Assembly (NCBI RefSeq): GCF_017161565.1
Contig: NZ_CP066796.1
Span: forward strand, 3,596,001-3,660,000
DNA length: 64,000 nt
Source: Erwinia amylovora
GTDB taxonomy: Bacteria > Pseudomonadota > Gammaproteobacteria > Enterobacterales > Enterobacteriaceae
Reading direction: 5' to 3'
Below, one piece after another: positions 47,633 to 56,741 of this stretch. The notes under the pieces were generated by a model. That model made no database searches. It saw only the letters and a program-made list of their open reading frames with translations, and had not been told where the DNA came from. Every line of letters begins with the position of its first letter. The first letter of the stretch is position 1. The translations under genes were made by a program, and so were the position numbers.

Positions 47633-47655
47633 AAGGCGCTGTCTCCCAGCGCCTT
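47633..47655 (-). terminator. Rho-independent terminator of pfkA
   Basis: Perfect 9-bp stem AAGGCGCTG / CAGCGCCTT with a 5-nt loop, followed on the minus strand by TATTAT. The plus side also has GTTTTTG. Confidence 0.8.
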
Positions 47656-47663
47656 GTTTTTGT

Positions 47664-48626
47664 TCAGTATAGTTTCTTGGCAGTATCCAGCCAGTCACCT
47701 TTAAACGGACGTTTCATGTTTTCGATCGCGTCGATAATATCGTGATGCACCATCTTCTCGTTCTGAATGCCGACACAGCGGCCACCGTAGCCCTGTAACA
47801 GCAGTTCTATCGAGTAGGCACCCATGCGTGACGCGAGAATACGGTCATAAGCAACCGGAGCGCCGCCGCGCTGAATATGACCCAGCACCGTCGCGCGCGT
47901 TTCACGTTTGGTTTCCTGTTCGATATATTTCGCCAAATCGTCGATATCGCAGATATGTTCCGTAATCGCCACGATCGCATGTTTTTTACCTTTGGCAATC
48001 CCGGCTTTGATCTCACCCACCAGCTCTTCACGGGTATAAGGAATTTCCGGCAGCACGATAAACTCACAGCCACCGGCAATCGCCGCTGCCAGCGTCAGAT
48101 CGCCACAGTAACGCCCCATAACCTCGACGATAGAAATACGCTGGTGCGAGGACGAAGTATCACGCAGACGGTCGATAGCCTCCACCACGGTTTCCAGCGC
48201 GGTAAAATAGCCAATGGTGTAATCGGTGCCGGCCACGTCGTTATCAATAGTGCCCGGCAGTCCAATACATGGGAAGCCCATTTCGGTCAGGCGCTTGGCC
48301 CCCATATAAGACCCGTCACCGCCGATCACTACCAGTGCGTCTATACCACGTTTCTTCATGTTTTCGATGGCGACGCTGCGCACGTCCTCATGGCGAAACT
48401 CCGGGAAGCGCGCGGAGCCCAGGAAAGTACCGCCGCGGTTGATCATATCCGACACGCTGTAGCGGTCGAGATTGATCATGCGGTCTTCATACAAACCCAG
48501 ATAGCCGTCATAAATGCCGCAAACTTCAAGACCTTCGCTAAGGGCGGCGCGCACAACACCGCGGATCGCAGCATTCATGCCTGGGGCATCGCCACCACTG
48601 GTCAGTACACCGATTTTTTTGATCAT
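47664..48626 (-). CDS. pfkA: 6-phosphofructokinase I PfkA
   Basis: Allosteric glycolytic kinase. It is 320 aa, identical in length to E. coli. The ATP loop GGDAPGMNA is at residues 11-19, GGDGSYMGA near 102, and the catalytic Asp is in GTIDNDV near 127. The PEP/ADP effector site residues are in the conserved [14 protein letters not shown] and IQRGG blocks. It is upstream of sbp on the same strand with a terminator between. Confidence 0.98.
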   Translation of the reverse strand: MIKKIGVLTSGGDAPGMNAAIRGVVRAALSEGLEVCGIYDGYLGLYEDRMINLDRYSVSDMINRGGTFLGSARFPEFRHEDVRSVAIENMKKRGIDALVVIGGDGSYMGAKRLTEMGFPCIGLPGTIDNDVAGTDYTIGYFTALETVVEAIDRLRDTSSSHQRISIVEVMGRYCGDLTLAAAIAGGCEFIVLPEIPYTREELVGEIKAGIAKGKKHAIVAITEHICDIDDLAKYIEQETKRETRATVLGHIQRGGAPVAYDRILASRMGAYSIELLLQGYGGRCVGIQNEKMVHHDIIDAIENMKRPFKGDWLDTAKKLY

Positions 48627-48831
48627 GACAACCTCTGAACTTGTTGATGCAAATAATGAATTCTGGACGCCGCAGCGGGTCGACGTGCTAAAAAGACAAT
48701 CGACTCAATTAATGGCAATAGTATATCAAACCCTGCAGGCTGAATTGGTTGAGGTCTGGCAGTATTTGGCTATTTTTTTGCGCTGTCGCATCTTTAAGAC
48801 AATTTGAGCACGCCATTCTCCTGAGATCGTA

Positions 48832-49734
48832 TTACTGGCCAAATTTGCCACGGCGTTCTTTCGCTACCACAGAGCGAGGATCCTGATGAATGATCACATC
48901 AGAACCAGGAAACTTATGCAGCAGCGCCTGTTCAACCTGGTCCGCCAGCTGATGCGCCTCACATAGCGGCAGATGATCGTCCATTTCCAGATGCAGCTGG
49001 ATAAAACGCGTGGGGCCGGACTGCCGGGTACGAATATCATGAGCGCCACATACGCCAGGCCAGGCTGCGACAATATCAACAATCGCCTGATGTTCTGCAA
49101 CGGGCAGGGCACGGTCGAGCAGTGCTTGCACCGCATCATATCCCATACGTAAAGCGCTATATAAAATCCAGCAGCCAATGCCTAGAGCAAACAACGCATC
49201 GGCGCGGTGAAAGCCATACCAGCTCAGCGCCAAAGCCAGCAAAATAGCGCCATTCATCACCACGTCAGACTGATAGTGCAGCATGTCGGCGCGGATTGCC
49301 TGGCTGCGAGTATGGCGAACCACCCAGCGCTGGAAAGTGACCAGAATCAATGTAGAAACCAGTGCGGTCAGCGTAACAACAATCCCCACCAACGGGGCTT
49401 TCATCTGTTCAGGGGAGGCAAGATGTTGTAAGCCGGTAAGGAACAGGAAAAGCGCGGAACCGCAGATAAACATACTTTGTGCCAGCGCGGCGAGAGACTC
49501 GGCCTTACCGTGACCAAAAGTGTGTTCGGCATCGGCGGGCTGCAACGAATAACGCACAACCAGCAGGTTAGTTAATGAAGCGGCAATATCAACCAGCGAA
49601 TCCACCAGCGCCGCCAGCACGCTGACCGACCCGGTATACCAACAGGCGAAGATTTTAATAATCAACAGCAGCGAAGCCAGTACCGTGGCGGCAATTGCCG
49701 CTGCAAAGACCCGCCGCGCATAGTTTGCCATCAT
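48832..49734 (-). CDS. fieF: Cation-efflux pump FieF (YiiP)
   Basis: Zn/Fe:proton antiporter of the CDF family. It is 300 aa, matching E. coli. Six membrane helices; transport-site residues D45 and D49 (LVDSLVDI) and the HYQSD motif near residue 153 are all present. A cytoplasmic C-terminal metal-binding domain ([14 protein letters not shown]) follows. AGGTGAG seven bases upstream of the ATG at 49734 supports this start, though an adjacent ATG follows. Confidence 0.96.
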   Translation of the reverse strand: MMANYARRVFAAAIAATVLASLLLIIKIFACWYTGSVSVLAALVDSLVDIAASLTNLLVVRYSLQPADAEHTFGHGKAESLAALAQSMFICGSALFLFLTGLQHLASPEQMKAPLVGIVVTLTALVSTLILVTFQRWVVRHTRSQAIRADMLHYQSDVVMNGAILLALALSWYGFHRADALFALGIGCWILYSALRMGYDAVQALLDRALPVAEHQAIVDIVAAWPGVCGAHDIRTRQSGPTRFIQLHLEMDDHLPLCEAHQLADQVEQALLHKFPGSDVIIHQDPRSVVAKERRGKFGQ

Positions 49735-49781
49735 AGCGCTGCTCACCTGATTTAGTTGATCAAGTATACTGGATCTCCGGC

Positions 49782-49839
49782 AAAAAAAACCCCGCCATAA
49801 GGGCAGGGGTAGACAGGGATGTGCCGGTGGCAAGGTAAA
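49782..49839 (-). ncRNA. cpxQ: CpxQ small RNA (3' end of cpxP mRNA)
   Basis: Within the cpxP 3' UTR the minus strand reads TTTACCTTGCCA, then CATCCCTGTCTACCCC, then the terminator stem CCCCTGCC / GGCGGGG with eight T. E. coli/Salmonella CpxQ, as I recall it, is a 58-nt RNA starting UUUUCCUUGCCA with CAUCCCUGUCU and a C-rich/G-rich terminator. The length here (58 nt), the order of blocks and both seed regions match. CpxQ is cut from cpxP mRNA by RNase E and uses Hfq to repress membrane-protein mRNAs under envelope stress. The hairpin is also the cpxP terminator. Confidence 0.85.
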
Positions 49840-49877
49840 CAGGGATAATGTGTTTCTGCTGACCGTGTTACTGGTGA

Positions 49878-50387
49878 CTAAGGGGTGCTATCGGTGCTGC
49901 TTGCTGCCTGCAGCGGTGAAGATAGCTGCATATTCGTCAGCCTGCGCAGTTCATCAAGGCGCTGCTGGTGTTTCTGTTGCAAAATACTTTGTTGCTGGGG
50001 CGTTAACAAATGGAACATCTGGTTGCGAACCCTGCCCATTTCGACCTGACGGATAGCTTCAGCATGGGCAATTTTCTTCGCCTGAGCCTCGTAGGCCGCT
50101 TCATCAAATTTATCTGCAATAATCAGCTCGTGCAGACGGTCTAAATCGCTAATACTTATAGGAGATCGATCGTACCTGGCCTGCTGCATCAGGTCACGCA
50201 TCTGCTGACGTTGCTGCTCTGTCAGGCTGATGCCATCAAACATGTTGCTTTGTGGAACTTGCCTCAGTATACGGTTCGTTGCGTCATCCTGATGCATCTC
50301 TCCAGTCGTCGCGGCAATTGCAGCCCAGGCGGCGAAGAGAGTCATTATCAGCGCCGGAACCACAACGACGGCAGTTACTTTGCGCAT
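49878..50387 (-). CDS. cpxP: Periplasmic Cpx modulator CpxP
   Basis: 169-aa chaperone-like periplasmic inhibitor of CpxA. The N-terminal signal is hydrophobic ([20 protein letters not shown]). Both LTxxQ motifs are present: LTEQQ at 55-59 and LTPQQ near 127. [21 protein letters not shown] is almost identical to E. coli. It is divergent from cpxRA, with a perfect CpxR box between. Its 3' UTR encodes CpxQ. Confidence 0.93.
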   Translation of the reverse strand: MRKVTAVVVVPALIMTLFAAWAAIAATTGEMHQDDATNRILRQVPQSNMFDGISLTEQQRQQMRDLMQQARYDRSPISISDLDRLHELIIADKFDEAAYEAQAKKIAHAEAIRQVEMGRVRNQMFHLLTPQQQSILQQKHQQRLDELRRLTNMQLSSPLQAASSTDSTP

Positions 50388-50469
50388 CGTTCACTCCCAG
50401 ATACGTTTCCGTATTTTGATTCAACCAAATCGAGTCTACGGAGCATGCTGCAAACATGCGTAAGGGGGT

Positions 50470-50484
50470 GTAAAACTACGTAAA
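50470..50484. promoter_or_regulatory. CpxR box between cpxP and cpxRA
   Basis: GTAAA-ACTAC-GTAAA fits the CpxR-P consensus GTAAA-N5-GTAAA exactly. It lies in the 152-bp divergent gap and should activate cpxP and cpxRA. Confidence 0.88.
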
Positions 50485-50539
50485 GTCATAGATTGAGCGC
50501 ATTCGTTCACGGTATTTTGCCTGCGGAGGGCAACAAAAA

Positions 50540-51241
50540 ATGAATAAGATCTTATTGGTTGACGACGACCGCGAATTGACTTCGCTACTGAAAGAATTGC
50601 TTGAAATGGAAGGGTTTAACGTTCTGGTTGCTGGTGATGGCGAGCAAGCTCTGACGCTACTGGATAGCACCGTCGACCTGTTATTACTTGATGTGATGAT
50701 GCCCAAGAAAAACGGTCTCGATACTCTTAAGGAACTGCGTCAACAACATCAGACGCCGGTAATTATGTTAACAGCGCGCGGAAGCGAACTGGACCGCGTA
50801 CTTGGGCTTGAACTGGGGGCCGATGACTACCTGCCAAAACCCTTTAACGATCGTGAGCTGGTTGCGCGTATTCGCGCTATTTTGCGCCGTTCAAACTGGA
50901 GCGAACAGCAGCATCTGCAGCACGATAACAGCTCACCGACGTTGGACATTGATCTGTTACGCCTGAATCCGGGCCGTCAGGAAGCCAGCTTTGATGGGCA
51001 AACCCTGGATTTAACCGGCACTGAATTTACGCTGCTGTACCTGCTGGCACAGCATCTGGGCCAGGTGGTGTCGCGTGAACATCTCAGTCAGGAAGTGTTG
51101 GGCAAGCGTCTGACGCCATTTGACCGGGCAATTGACATGCATATCTCCAATCTGCGGCGCAAATTACCGGAACGCCAGGATGGCCATCCGTGGTTTAAAA
51201 CCTTGCGAGGCCGGGGATACCTGATGGTATCGGCAACATGA
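50540..51241 (+). CDS. cpxR: Envelope-stress response regulator CpxR
   Basis: OmpR-family two-component regulator. 233 aa. Receiver domain with acidic pocket DDD at 8-10 and phospho-acceptor D51 (LLLLDVMMP); C-terminal winged helix (FTLLYLLAQHLGQVVSREHLSQEVLG ... DMHISNLRRKL ... RGRGYLM). The stop overlaps the cpxA start by 4 bp. Confidence 0.98.
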   Translation: MNKILLVDDDRELTSLLKELLEMEGFNVLVAGDGEQALTLLDSTVDLLLLDVMMPKKNGLDTLKELRQQHQTPVIMLTARGSELDRVLGLELGADDYLPKPFNDRELVARIRAILRRSNWSEQQHLQHDNSSPTLDIDLLRLNPGRQEASFDGQTLDLTGTEFTLLYLLAQHLGQVVSREHLSQEVLGKRLTPFDRAIDMHISNLRRKLPERQDGHPWFKTLRGRGYLMVSAT

Positions 51242-52617
51242 TATCCAGCCTGACCACCCGTATCTTTGCCATCTTCTGGCTTACTTTGGCGCTGGTACTG
51301 ATGCTGGTGTTAATGCTGCCCAAACTTGATTCGCGCCAGATGACGCCGCTGCTGGACAACGAGCAGCGGCAGGGCACGATGATTGAACAGCACGTTGAAG
51401 CGGAACTCAGGCAGGATCCGCCCAATGATTTAATGTGGTGGCGCAGGCTGTTTCGCGCCATAGACAAATGGGCCCCCCCCGGACAACGCCTGCTGCTGGT
51501 CACCAGTGAAGGACGAGTGATTGGCGCGCAGCATAGTGAAATGCAGGTGATCCGTAATTTTATCGGGCAATCTGATAATGCCGATCGTCCGCAGAAGAAA
51601 AAGTATGGCCGGCTGGAGATGGTCGGTCCGTTCTCCATCCGTGATGCCGAGGATAATTATCAGCTGTATCTGATCCGCCCGGCAGGCAGCTCACAGCTGG
51701 ACTTCATCAATCTGCTGTTTGACCGACCGCTATTGCTGCTGATTGTCACCATGCTGATTAGCTCCCCGCTGTTACTGTGGCTGGCCTGGAGCCTGGCAAA
51801 ACCCGCGCGAAAGCTAAAACATGCCGCCGATGATGTCGCAGCAGGAAACTTGCGACAGCGGCCCGAACTGGAGTCAGGCCCCCAGGAATTCCTCGCGGCC
51901 GGGGCCAGTTTTAATCAGATGGTCAGCGCGCTGGAACGCATGATGAACGCACAGCAGCGTTTATTATCCGACATTTCCCATGAGCTACGTACCCCGCTAA
52001 CGCGCCTGCAGCTGGCGACCGCGCTGATGCGCCGTCGTCATGGTGAAGGAAAAGAACTGGAGCGTATTGAAACAGAGGCGCAGCGACTTGACGGGATGAT
52101 CAACGACCTGCTGGTGCTGTCGCGTACCCAGCACAAAAATGCGCTGATTAGCGAAGCAATCAAGGCTAACCATCTGTGGTCGAACGTTCTGGAAGATGCG
52201 CGCTTTGAAGCAGAGCAGATGGGGAAATTGCTCGAAATCCTTTATCCTCCCGGCCCGTGGCCGCTGTACGGTAACCCCAGCTCGCTGGAAAGCGCGCTTG
52301 AGAACATCGTGCGCAACGCCTTACGTTATTCGCACAGCAAAATCTCAGTTAGCTTCGCAGTAGACAAAAAGGGCATTACCGTGCATGTCGATGACGATGG
52401 CCCGGGAGTCAGCGAGGAAGACCGCGAACAGATTTTCCGACCATTCTACCGCACCGATGAGGCGCGCGACCGTGAATCTGGCGGCACCGGGTTGGGGCTG
52501 GCAATTGTTGACAACGCCATTCAACAGCATCGCGGCTGGGTCAGAGCCGATGACAGCCCGCTGGGTGGTTTGCGCCTGACAATATGGCTGCCGCTGTATA
52601 CCACTCACAGCGAATAA
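51238..52617 (+). CDS. cpxA: Envelope-stress sensor kinase CpxA
   Basis: Membrane histidine kinase/phosphatase for CpxR. It is 459 aa (E. coli 457). Membrane segments lie at about residues 8-28 and 164-186, flanking a periplasmic sensor domain, followed by HAMP. The phospho-acceptor H248 is in [14 protein letters not shown], then the N box [11 protein letters not shown] and G boxes DDGPG and GGTGLGLAI. It is translationally coupled to cpxR. Downstream of it E. coli gene order breaks off, and trmL follows. Confidence 0.97.
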   Translation: MISSLTTRIFAIFWLTLALVLMLVLMLPKLDSRQMTPLLDNEQRQGTMIEQHVEAELRQDPPNDLMWWRRLFRAIDKWAPPGQRLLLVTSEGRVIGAQHSEMQVIRNFIGQSDNADRPQKKKYGRLEMVGPFSIRDAEDNYQLYLIRPAGSSQLDFINLLFDRPLLLLIVTMLISSPLLLWLAWSLAKPARKLKHAADDVAAGNLRQRPELESGPQEFLAAGASFNQMVSALERMMNAQQRLLSDISHELRTPLTRLQLATALMRRRHGEGKELERIETEAQRLDGMINDLLVLSRTQHKNALISEAIKANHLWSNVLEDARFEAEQMGKLLEILYPPGPWPLYGNPSSLESALENIVRNALRYSHSKISVSFAVDKKGITVHVDDDGPGVSEEDREQIFRPFYRTDEARDRESGGTGLGLAIVDNAIQQHRGWVRADDSPLGGLRLTIWLPLYTTHSE

Positions 52618-52655
52618 TTTGCTATCCTTCGGCCCTCGTTCCTGAGGGCCATAAC

Positions 52656-53126
52656 ATGCATATCGTTTTATTTGAACCCGAAATCCCGCCCAATACCGGG
52701 AACATCATCCGCCTTTGTGCCAATACCGGCTTTCAGCTGCATTTGATAGAGCCTCTCGGTTTCGCCTGGGATGATAAACGGCTGCGCCGGGCCGGGCTGG
52801 ACTATCACGAATTCGCGGCAATCAGGCATCATGCCAGCTACGAGGCGTTTACCGCCTCGGAAGCGCCACAGCGTCTGTTTGCCTTAACCACGAAGGGAAC
52901 GCCTGCACACAGCGCGGTAAGCTACCAGGCGGGAGATTACCTGTTATTTGGACCGGAGACGCGGGGTCTGCCGGCCAGGGTGCTTAACGCCCTGCCGGCA
53001 CAGCAGAAAATTCGCATCCCGATGATGCCGGACAGCCGCAGCATGAACTTATCTAACGCGGTTTCGGTGGTGGTCTACGAGGCGTGGAGACAGCTGGATT
53101 ACGCTGGCGCAATACTGAGAACCTGA
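52656..53126 (+). CDS. trmL: tRNA (cytidine/uridine-2'-O)-methyltransferase TrmL
   Basis: SPOUT-class enzyme methylating the wobble nucleotide 34 of tRNA-Leu isoacceptors. 156 aa (E. coli 157). The RNA-contact start [19 protein letters not shown] is followed by the knot motifs [10 protein letters not shown] and [14 protein letters not shown]. The start MHIVLFEPE has GAGG upstream; a longer frame upstream overlaps cpxA. Confidence 0.97.
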   Translation: MHIVLFEPEIPPNTGNIIRLCANTGFQLHLIEPLGFAWDDKRLRRAGLDYHEFAAIRHHASYEAFTASEAPQRLFALTTKGTPAHSAVSYQAGDYLLFGPETRGLPARVLNALPAQQKIRIPMMPDSRSMNLSNAVSVVVYEAWRQLDYAGAILRT

Positions 53127-53224
53127 ATCACGTTGCAGGCGGGGCCGGGATGCCGGAATGAACGGGCCATACCCGGGAACGACGGGCACCGCCACGACCA
53201 GAATGGCAAACCTACAGCCTGTTG

Positions 53225-54043
53225 TCAGATCCCGTCACCAAATTCGAAACCAGGCACCATCCCGTTGAAGTGCTGGTCCATTTCCATCGATGGCTTGTCG
53301 CTGTTCGGCTTACCGACGATACGAGCCGGAACACCAGCGGCGGTGGTGTGCGGAGGCACAGGTTGTAGCACCACCGAACCAGCGCCGATCTTCGCACCGC
53401 GCCCGACTTCGATGTTACCGAGGATCTTGGCTCCGGCACCGATCATTACCCCTTCGCGGATCTTAGGGTGACGATCGCCACTGGTTTTACCGGTACCGCC
53501 AAGCGTTACCGATTGCAGAATCGAGACATCGTCTTCGATAATTGCCGTTTCGCCGACAACGATGCCGGTTGCGTGGTCAAGCATAATGCCACGACCAATT
53601 TTCGCCGCAGGGTGGATATCGACAGCGAATGAGACGGAAATTTCGTTCTGCAGATAGACGGCGAGCGCCCGGCGACCTTCGTTCCACAACCAGTGGCCAA
53701 TACGGTAAGCCTGCAACGCATGGAAGCCCTTCAGATAGAGAAGCGGGGTGGAGTACTTGTCCACCGCCGGGTCGCGCAGACGTACTGCCTGGATATCGCA
53801 GGCGGCGGAGATAATCATCGACAGGTCTTGCCGATAGGCGTCCTGAATCACTTCGCGCACGGCAATAGCTGGCATAATCGGATTTGCCAACTTATTAGCC
53901 AGCATGTAGCTCAACGCGCTGCCCAGATCGTCATGTTTTAACAACGTGGCGTGGTAGAAACTGGCCAGCATCGGTTCACATTCGGCCAGCTCGCGCGCTT
54001 CCGTTTTGATTTCATCCCAGATCTGTTCAGGTTCCACACACAT
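53225..54043 (-). CDS. cysE: Serine O-acetyltransferase CysE
   Basis: First step of cysteine synthesis, making O-acetylserine. It is 272 aa (E. coli 273): N-terminal helical domain, then a left-handed beta-helix of hexapeptide repeats with catalytic Asp and His in DIHPAAKIGRGIMLDHATGIVVG. The C-terminal tail ending GDGI is the one that inserts into CysK. It is last in secB-gpsA-cysE, with a terminator-like hairpin just before its ribosome site. Confidence 0.97.
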   Translation of the reverse strand: MCVEPEQIWDEIKTEARELAECEPMLASFYHATLLKHDDLGSALSYMLANKLANPIMPAIAVREVIQDAYRQDLSMIISAACDIQAVRLRDPAVDKYSTPLLYLKGFHALQAYRIGHWLWNEGRRALAVYLQNEISVSFAVDIHPAAKIGRGIMLDHATGIVVGETAIIEDDVSILQSVTLGGTGKTSGDRHPKIREGVMIGAGAKILGNIEVGRGAKIGAGSVVLQPVPPHTTAAGVPARIVGKPNSDKPSMEMDQHFNGMVPGFEFGDGI

Positions 54044-54057
54044 GACTTTCTCCCCAT

Positions 54058-54082
54058 AAAAAAGGGCGCCCGGTCAGACGCC
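54058..54082 (-). terminator. Terminator-like hairpin between gpsA and cysE
   Basis: On the minus strand: stem GGCGTC / GGCGCC (one T-G pair) with a 6-nt loop, then C and six T. It begins 23 bp after the gpsA stop and ends about 15 bp before the cysE ATG, so readthrough would be needed for co-transcription. Confidence 0.65.
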
Positions 54083-54105
54083 ACAGACTGCGCACTGCAT
54101 TCGGC

Positions 54106-55125
54106 TTAACTGCCGTTGTTCTCGTCCTTCCTTGTGCGCCCGAGCAAACTTAATGCTGCGTCATGCGCATTTTTGCCGCAATAGAGCACCTGATAAATTT
54201 GCTCAGTGATCGGCATCTCAACACCGTAGCGCTCCGCCAGCACTTTTACTTCTTTCGTATTGCGGAATCCTTCAACAACCTGGCCGATGGTCAGCTGAGC
54301 GCCCTCAACATCAGAGCCCTGCCCCAACATCATGCCAAAGCGTCGATTACGTGACTGGTTATCCGTGCATGTCAGCACTAAATCGCCCAACCCGGCCATC
54401 CCCATAAAAGTGGCAGGATCGGCACCCAGCGCAGCGCCAAGACGGCTCATTTCCGCCAGGCCACGGGTGATTAATGCGGTGCGGGCATTGGCTCCAAAAC
54501 CAATGCCATCCGACATGCCTGCGCCGATAGCGATAACGTTTTTCACCGCTCCGCCCAGCTGTACGCCGATAAAATCGGGATTGTTGTACACGCGAAAACT
54601 TTTGCCACAGTGCAATAGCTGCTGTAGTTCTTCAGCAAAAATGCTATCCGTCGCCGCCAGTGCAATCGCGGTTGGCATGCCAGCCGCCAGCTCTTTGGCG
54701 AAGGTTGGCCCCGATATCACCGCCAGCGGAATGCGCTCCCCGAGGATCTCACGCGCCACATCCTGGAGTAATCGCCCGGTCTCTTTTTCCAGGCCTTTAG
54801 TAGCCCAAACCAAACGCGAATCGGCACGCAAGTGGGGCTTGATTTGCTGCAATACATCGCCAAATACGTGACTCGGCACCACCACCAGCAGATCGCGACT
54901 GGCCGCTATCGCCGCCGCAAGGTCGGTTTCAACCAGCAACGTATCAGGAAAAGGCACATCGGGAAGGAAAGCGCGGTGGCAACGGTCGGCCTGTAACTGA
55001 GCCTGGTGCCGGGGATTATGGCCCCACAGCACCACCTTATGGCCATTACGGGCCAGCGTTATCGCCAAAGCGGTGCCGTAAGAACCGGCACCGATGACGC
55101 TCATCGCAGCATAAGCGCTACGCAT
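54106..55125 (-). CDS. gpsA: Glycerol-3-phosphate dehydrogenase [NAD(P)+] GpsA
   Basis: Makes sn-glycerol-3-phosphate for phospholipids. It is 339 aa, the E. coli length. The NAD(P) loop GAGSYGTA is at 12-19, the catalytic Lys region [14 protein letters not shown] near 200, and the [11 protein letters not shown] block near 268. The start ATG overlaps the last base of secB (TAATG), so the two are translationally coupled. Confidence 0.97.
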   Translation of the reverse strand: MRSAYAAMSVIGAGSYGTALAITLARNGHKVVLWGHNPRHQAQLQADRCHRAFLPDVPFPDTLLVETDLAAAIAASRDLLVVVPSHVFGDVLQQIKPHLRADSRLVWATKGLEKETGRLLQDVAREILGERIPLAVISGPTFAKELAAGMPTAIALAATDSIFAEELQQLLHCGKSFRVYNNPDFIGVQLGGAVKNVIAIGAGMSDGIGFGANARTALITRGLAEMSRLGAALGADPATFMGMAGLGDLVLTCTDNQSRNRRFGMMLGQGSDVEGAQLTIGQVVEGFRNTKEVKVLAERYGVEMPITEQIYQVLYCGKNAHDAALSLLGRTRKDENNGS

Positions 55126-55586
55126 TACGCGTCCTGCTGCTGCACTGCACCTTCTGACTGCTGGAGATAGTTCATAAACAGCGCGTCAAAGTTAACCGGT
55201 GCAAGGTTCAGCTGCGGGAAAGTACCACGCGATACCAGGCTGGTAATGCATTCGCGGGCATACGGGAACAGGATGTTCGGGCAGTAAGCACCCAGGCAAT
55301 GCGCCATCTGGGTGCCTTCAATGCCACCGACTGAGAAGATGCCCGCCTGCTGAACTTCGCACAGGAACGCAGAGTCTTCACCCACGGTAGCGGTCACCGT
55401 TACTCGCAGCACCACCTCATACACATCGTCAGCCAGCTGGCTCGACGCGGTATCGAGATCAAGCTTAACTTCAGGCTCCCACTCTTTCTGGAAAACCTGT
55501 GGCGCGTTTGGTGCTTCGAAAGAGATGTCTTTGGTATAAATACGCTGGATCTGGAAAGACGTCTCGGAATTGTTTTGTTCTGACAT
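55125..55586 (-). CDS. secB: Preprotein export chaperone SecB
   Basis: Tetrameric cytosolic chaperone delivering unfolded precursors to SecA. 153 aa (E. coli 155). Conserved blocks are [27 protein letters not shown] and the acidic/Gln-rich C-terminal tail. The start MSEQNNSE is standard; upstream in-frame codons are not conserved. It is followed by gpsA and preceded by grxC. Confidence 0.97.
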   Translation of the reverse strand: MSEQNNSETSFQIQRIYTKDISFEAPNAPQVFQKEWEPEVKLDLDTASSQLADDVYEVVLRVTVTATVGEDSAFLCEVQQAGIFSVGGIEGTQMAHCLGAYCPNILFPYARECITSLVSRGTFPQLNLAPVNFDALFMNYLQQSEGAVQQQDA

Positions 55587-55668
55587 GGTACTTAACCCTA
55601 TTAGTGAATAATCCGTTATTGTGCGGCAGCGATAGACAGGCAACAGTGCGCCGGATGCGCAGCCTTTC

Positions 55669-55920
55669 CTATTTTAACAGCGGCTCAAGACCGTTACGAC
55701 CGTCAAGAGCAAACAGGTCATCACAGCCACCGATGTGCTGTGCATCAATAAAAATTTGAGGGACCGTAGTCCGACCGCTGCGTTTTATCATCACCTCTCG
55801 CCGGGAGGCGTCCCCATCAATCGGGATTTCCTGATAGCTGGCACCTTTCTGGTCCAGCAGCGCTTTTGCCCGGTGGCAGAAAGGACAGGTTGCTTTGGTG
55901 TAAATTTCAACGGTGGCCAT
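55669..55920 (-). CDS. grxC: Glutaredoxin 3 GrxC
   Basis: 83-aa dithiol glutaredoxin, as in E. coli. Active site CPFC at residues 12-15 (CPYC in E. coli), the cis-Pro loop TTVPQIF and GG-CDDL for glutathione. It lies between yibN and secB on the minus strand, as in E. coli. Confidence 0.97.
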   Translation of the reverse strand: MATVEIYTKATCPFCHRAKALLDQKGASYQEIPIDGDASRREVMIKRSGRTTVPQIFIDAQHIGGCDDLFALDGRNGLEPLLK

Positions 55921-55958
55921 GCTGACTCTCCAACATTTGTTTATATGGACTCTGCGGG

Positions 55959-56390
55959 TTATTTGCCGCGAACCAATGGCAGATTCTCGCTGCTCCAACC
56001 GGAAACGCCGTCTTTCAGCACGTACACCTGGCCGAAACCCGCTGCACTCAGTTGCGCTGCGGATTCGACAGCGGAGGTGCCGGTGGCACATACCACGATC
56101 AGCGGCTGGGCTTTATGTTTTTCCAGCTCGCCGAAGCTACCTTTTTTAATATCCGCAGCCAGCACGTTAATCGCATTGGAAATATGGCCCTTGCGGTAAT
56201 CATCACGCCCACGCACGTCCACTACCACGGCTTCTTCTTTGTTAATTAATCGGGTCGCTTCACCACGGCTAATTGCTTTTACTTTGGAAAACATGCCCTT
56301 AACAGTGGCCACGATCACCAAAACCAGCAGAACAACCCACGCCAAAGCCAAAATGGTGTGATTGCCTGCGAACTGCATAATATCTTGCAT
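55959..56390 (-). CDS. yibN: Membrane-anchored rhodanese-like protein YibN
   Basis: 143 aa, matching E. coli YibN in length. One N-terminal membrane helix (about residues 12-30), then a rhodanese domain ([29 protein letters not shown]). The active-site loop here is VVCATGTSA with Cys101, the position of the catalytic rhodanese cysteine; my recollection of the E. coli sequence has VVDGSGM there, without it. It is first in the yibN-grxC-secB-gpsA-cysE run. Confidence 0.93.
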   Translation of the reverse strand: MQDIMQFAGNHTILALAWVVLLVLVIVATVKGMFSKVKAISRGEATRLINKEEAVVVDVRGRDDYRKGHISNAINVLAADIKKGSFGELEKHKAQPLIVVCATGTSAVESAAQLSAAGFGQVYVLKDGVSGWSSENLPLVRGK

Positions 56391-56669
56391 GAGGGGTAAC
56401 AACTCCCGAAAGGGTTAATAAGCTAAAACAAGGGTTCTGAGTATACCTGCCAGGAGTGCCATGTACAGTCGAGAAGCCCTTCAGAGTTATGTTTTCTGCG
56501 GCAGATGACAAAAAAAAGTTGCCATCAGTGAAAACGGTTATCCTGTGATGACATCGTAGCGATCTTAAGCGGTCAATTGTTGCGCAACCTCACATATTTG
56601 CACATGCTGATTGACCGTCCGCCTGCCCACATGAACATGTTCGCTGCTGCGCATGTCAGGCCGGAATTG

Positions 56670-56732
56670 TTACTACCAGAAATTGAAAACCACCGAGAGA
56701 CAGCTGGTAAGCTGCTGTTCATCGTGGAATAA
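56670..56732 (+). pseudogene. gpmM: Relic of the gpmM (gpmI) 3' end
   Basis: In frame up to a TAA at 56730-56732, the DNA reads ENHRETAGKLLFIVE-stop. The end of cofactor-independent phosphoglycerate mutase in E. coli is EIPQEMTGKPLFIVE-stop, located immediately before envC. Here the relic ends 9 bp before the envC ATG, and yibN lies on the other side, as in E. coli. Homology is clear only for the last 15 or so codons; some 500 codons are gone. Confidence 0.8.
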
Positions 56733-56741
56733 TCCGCAGCT

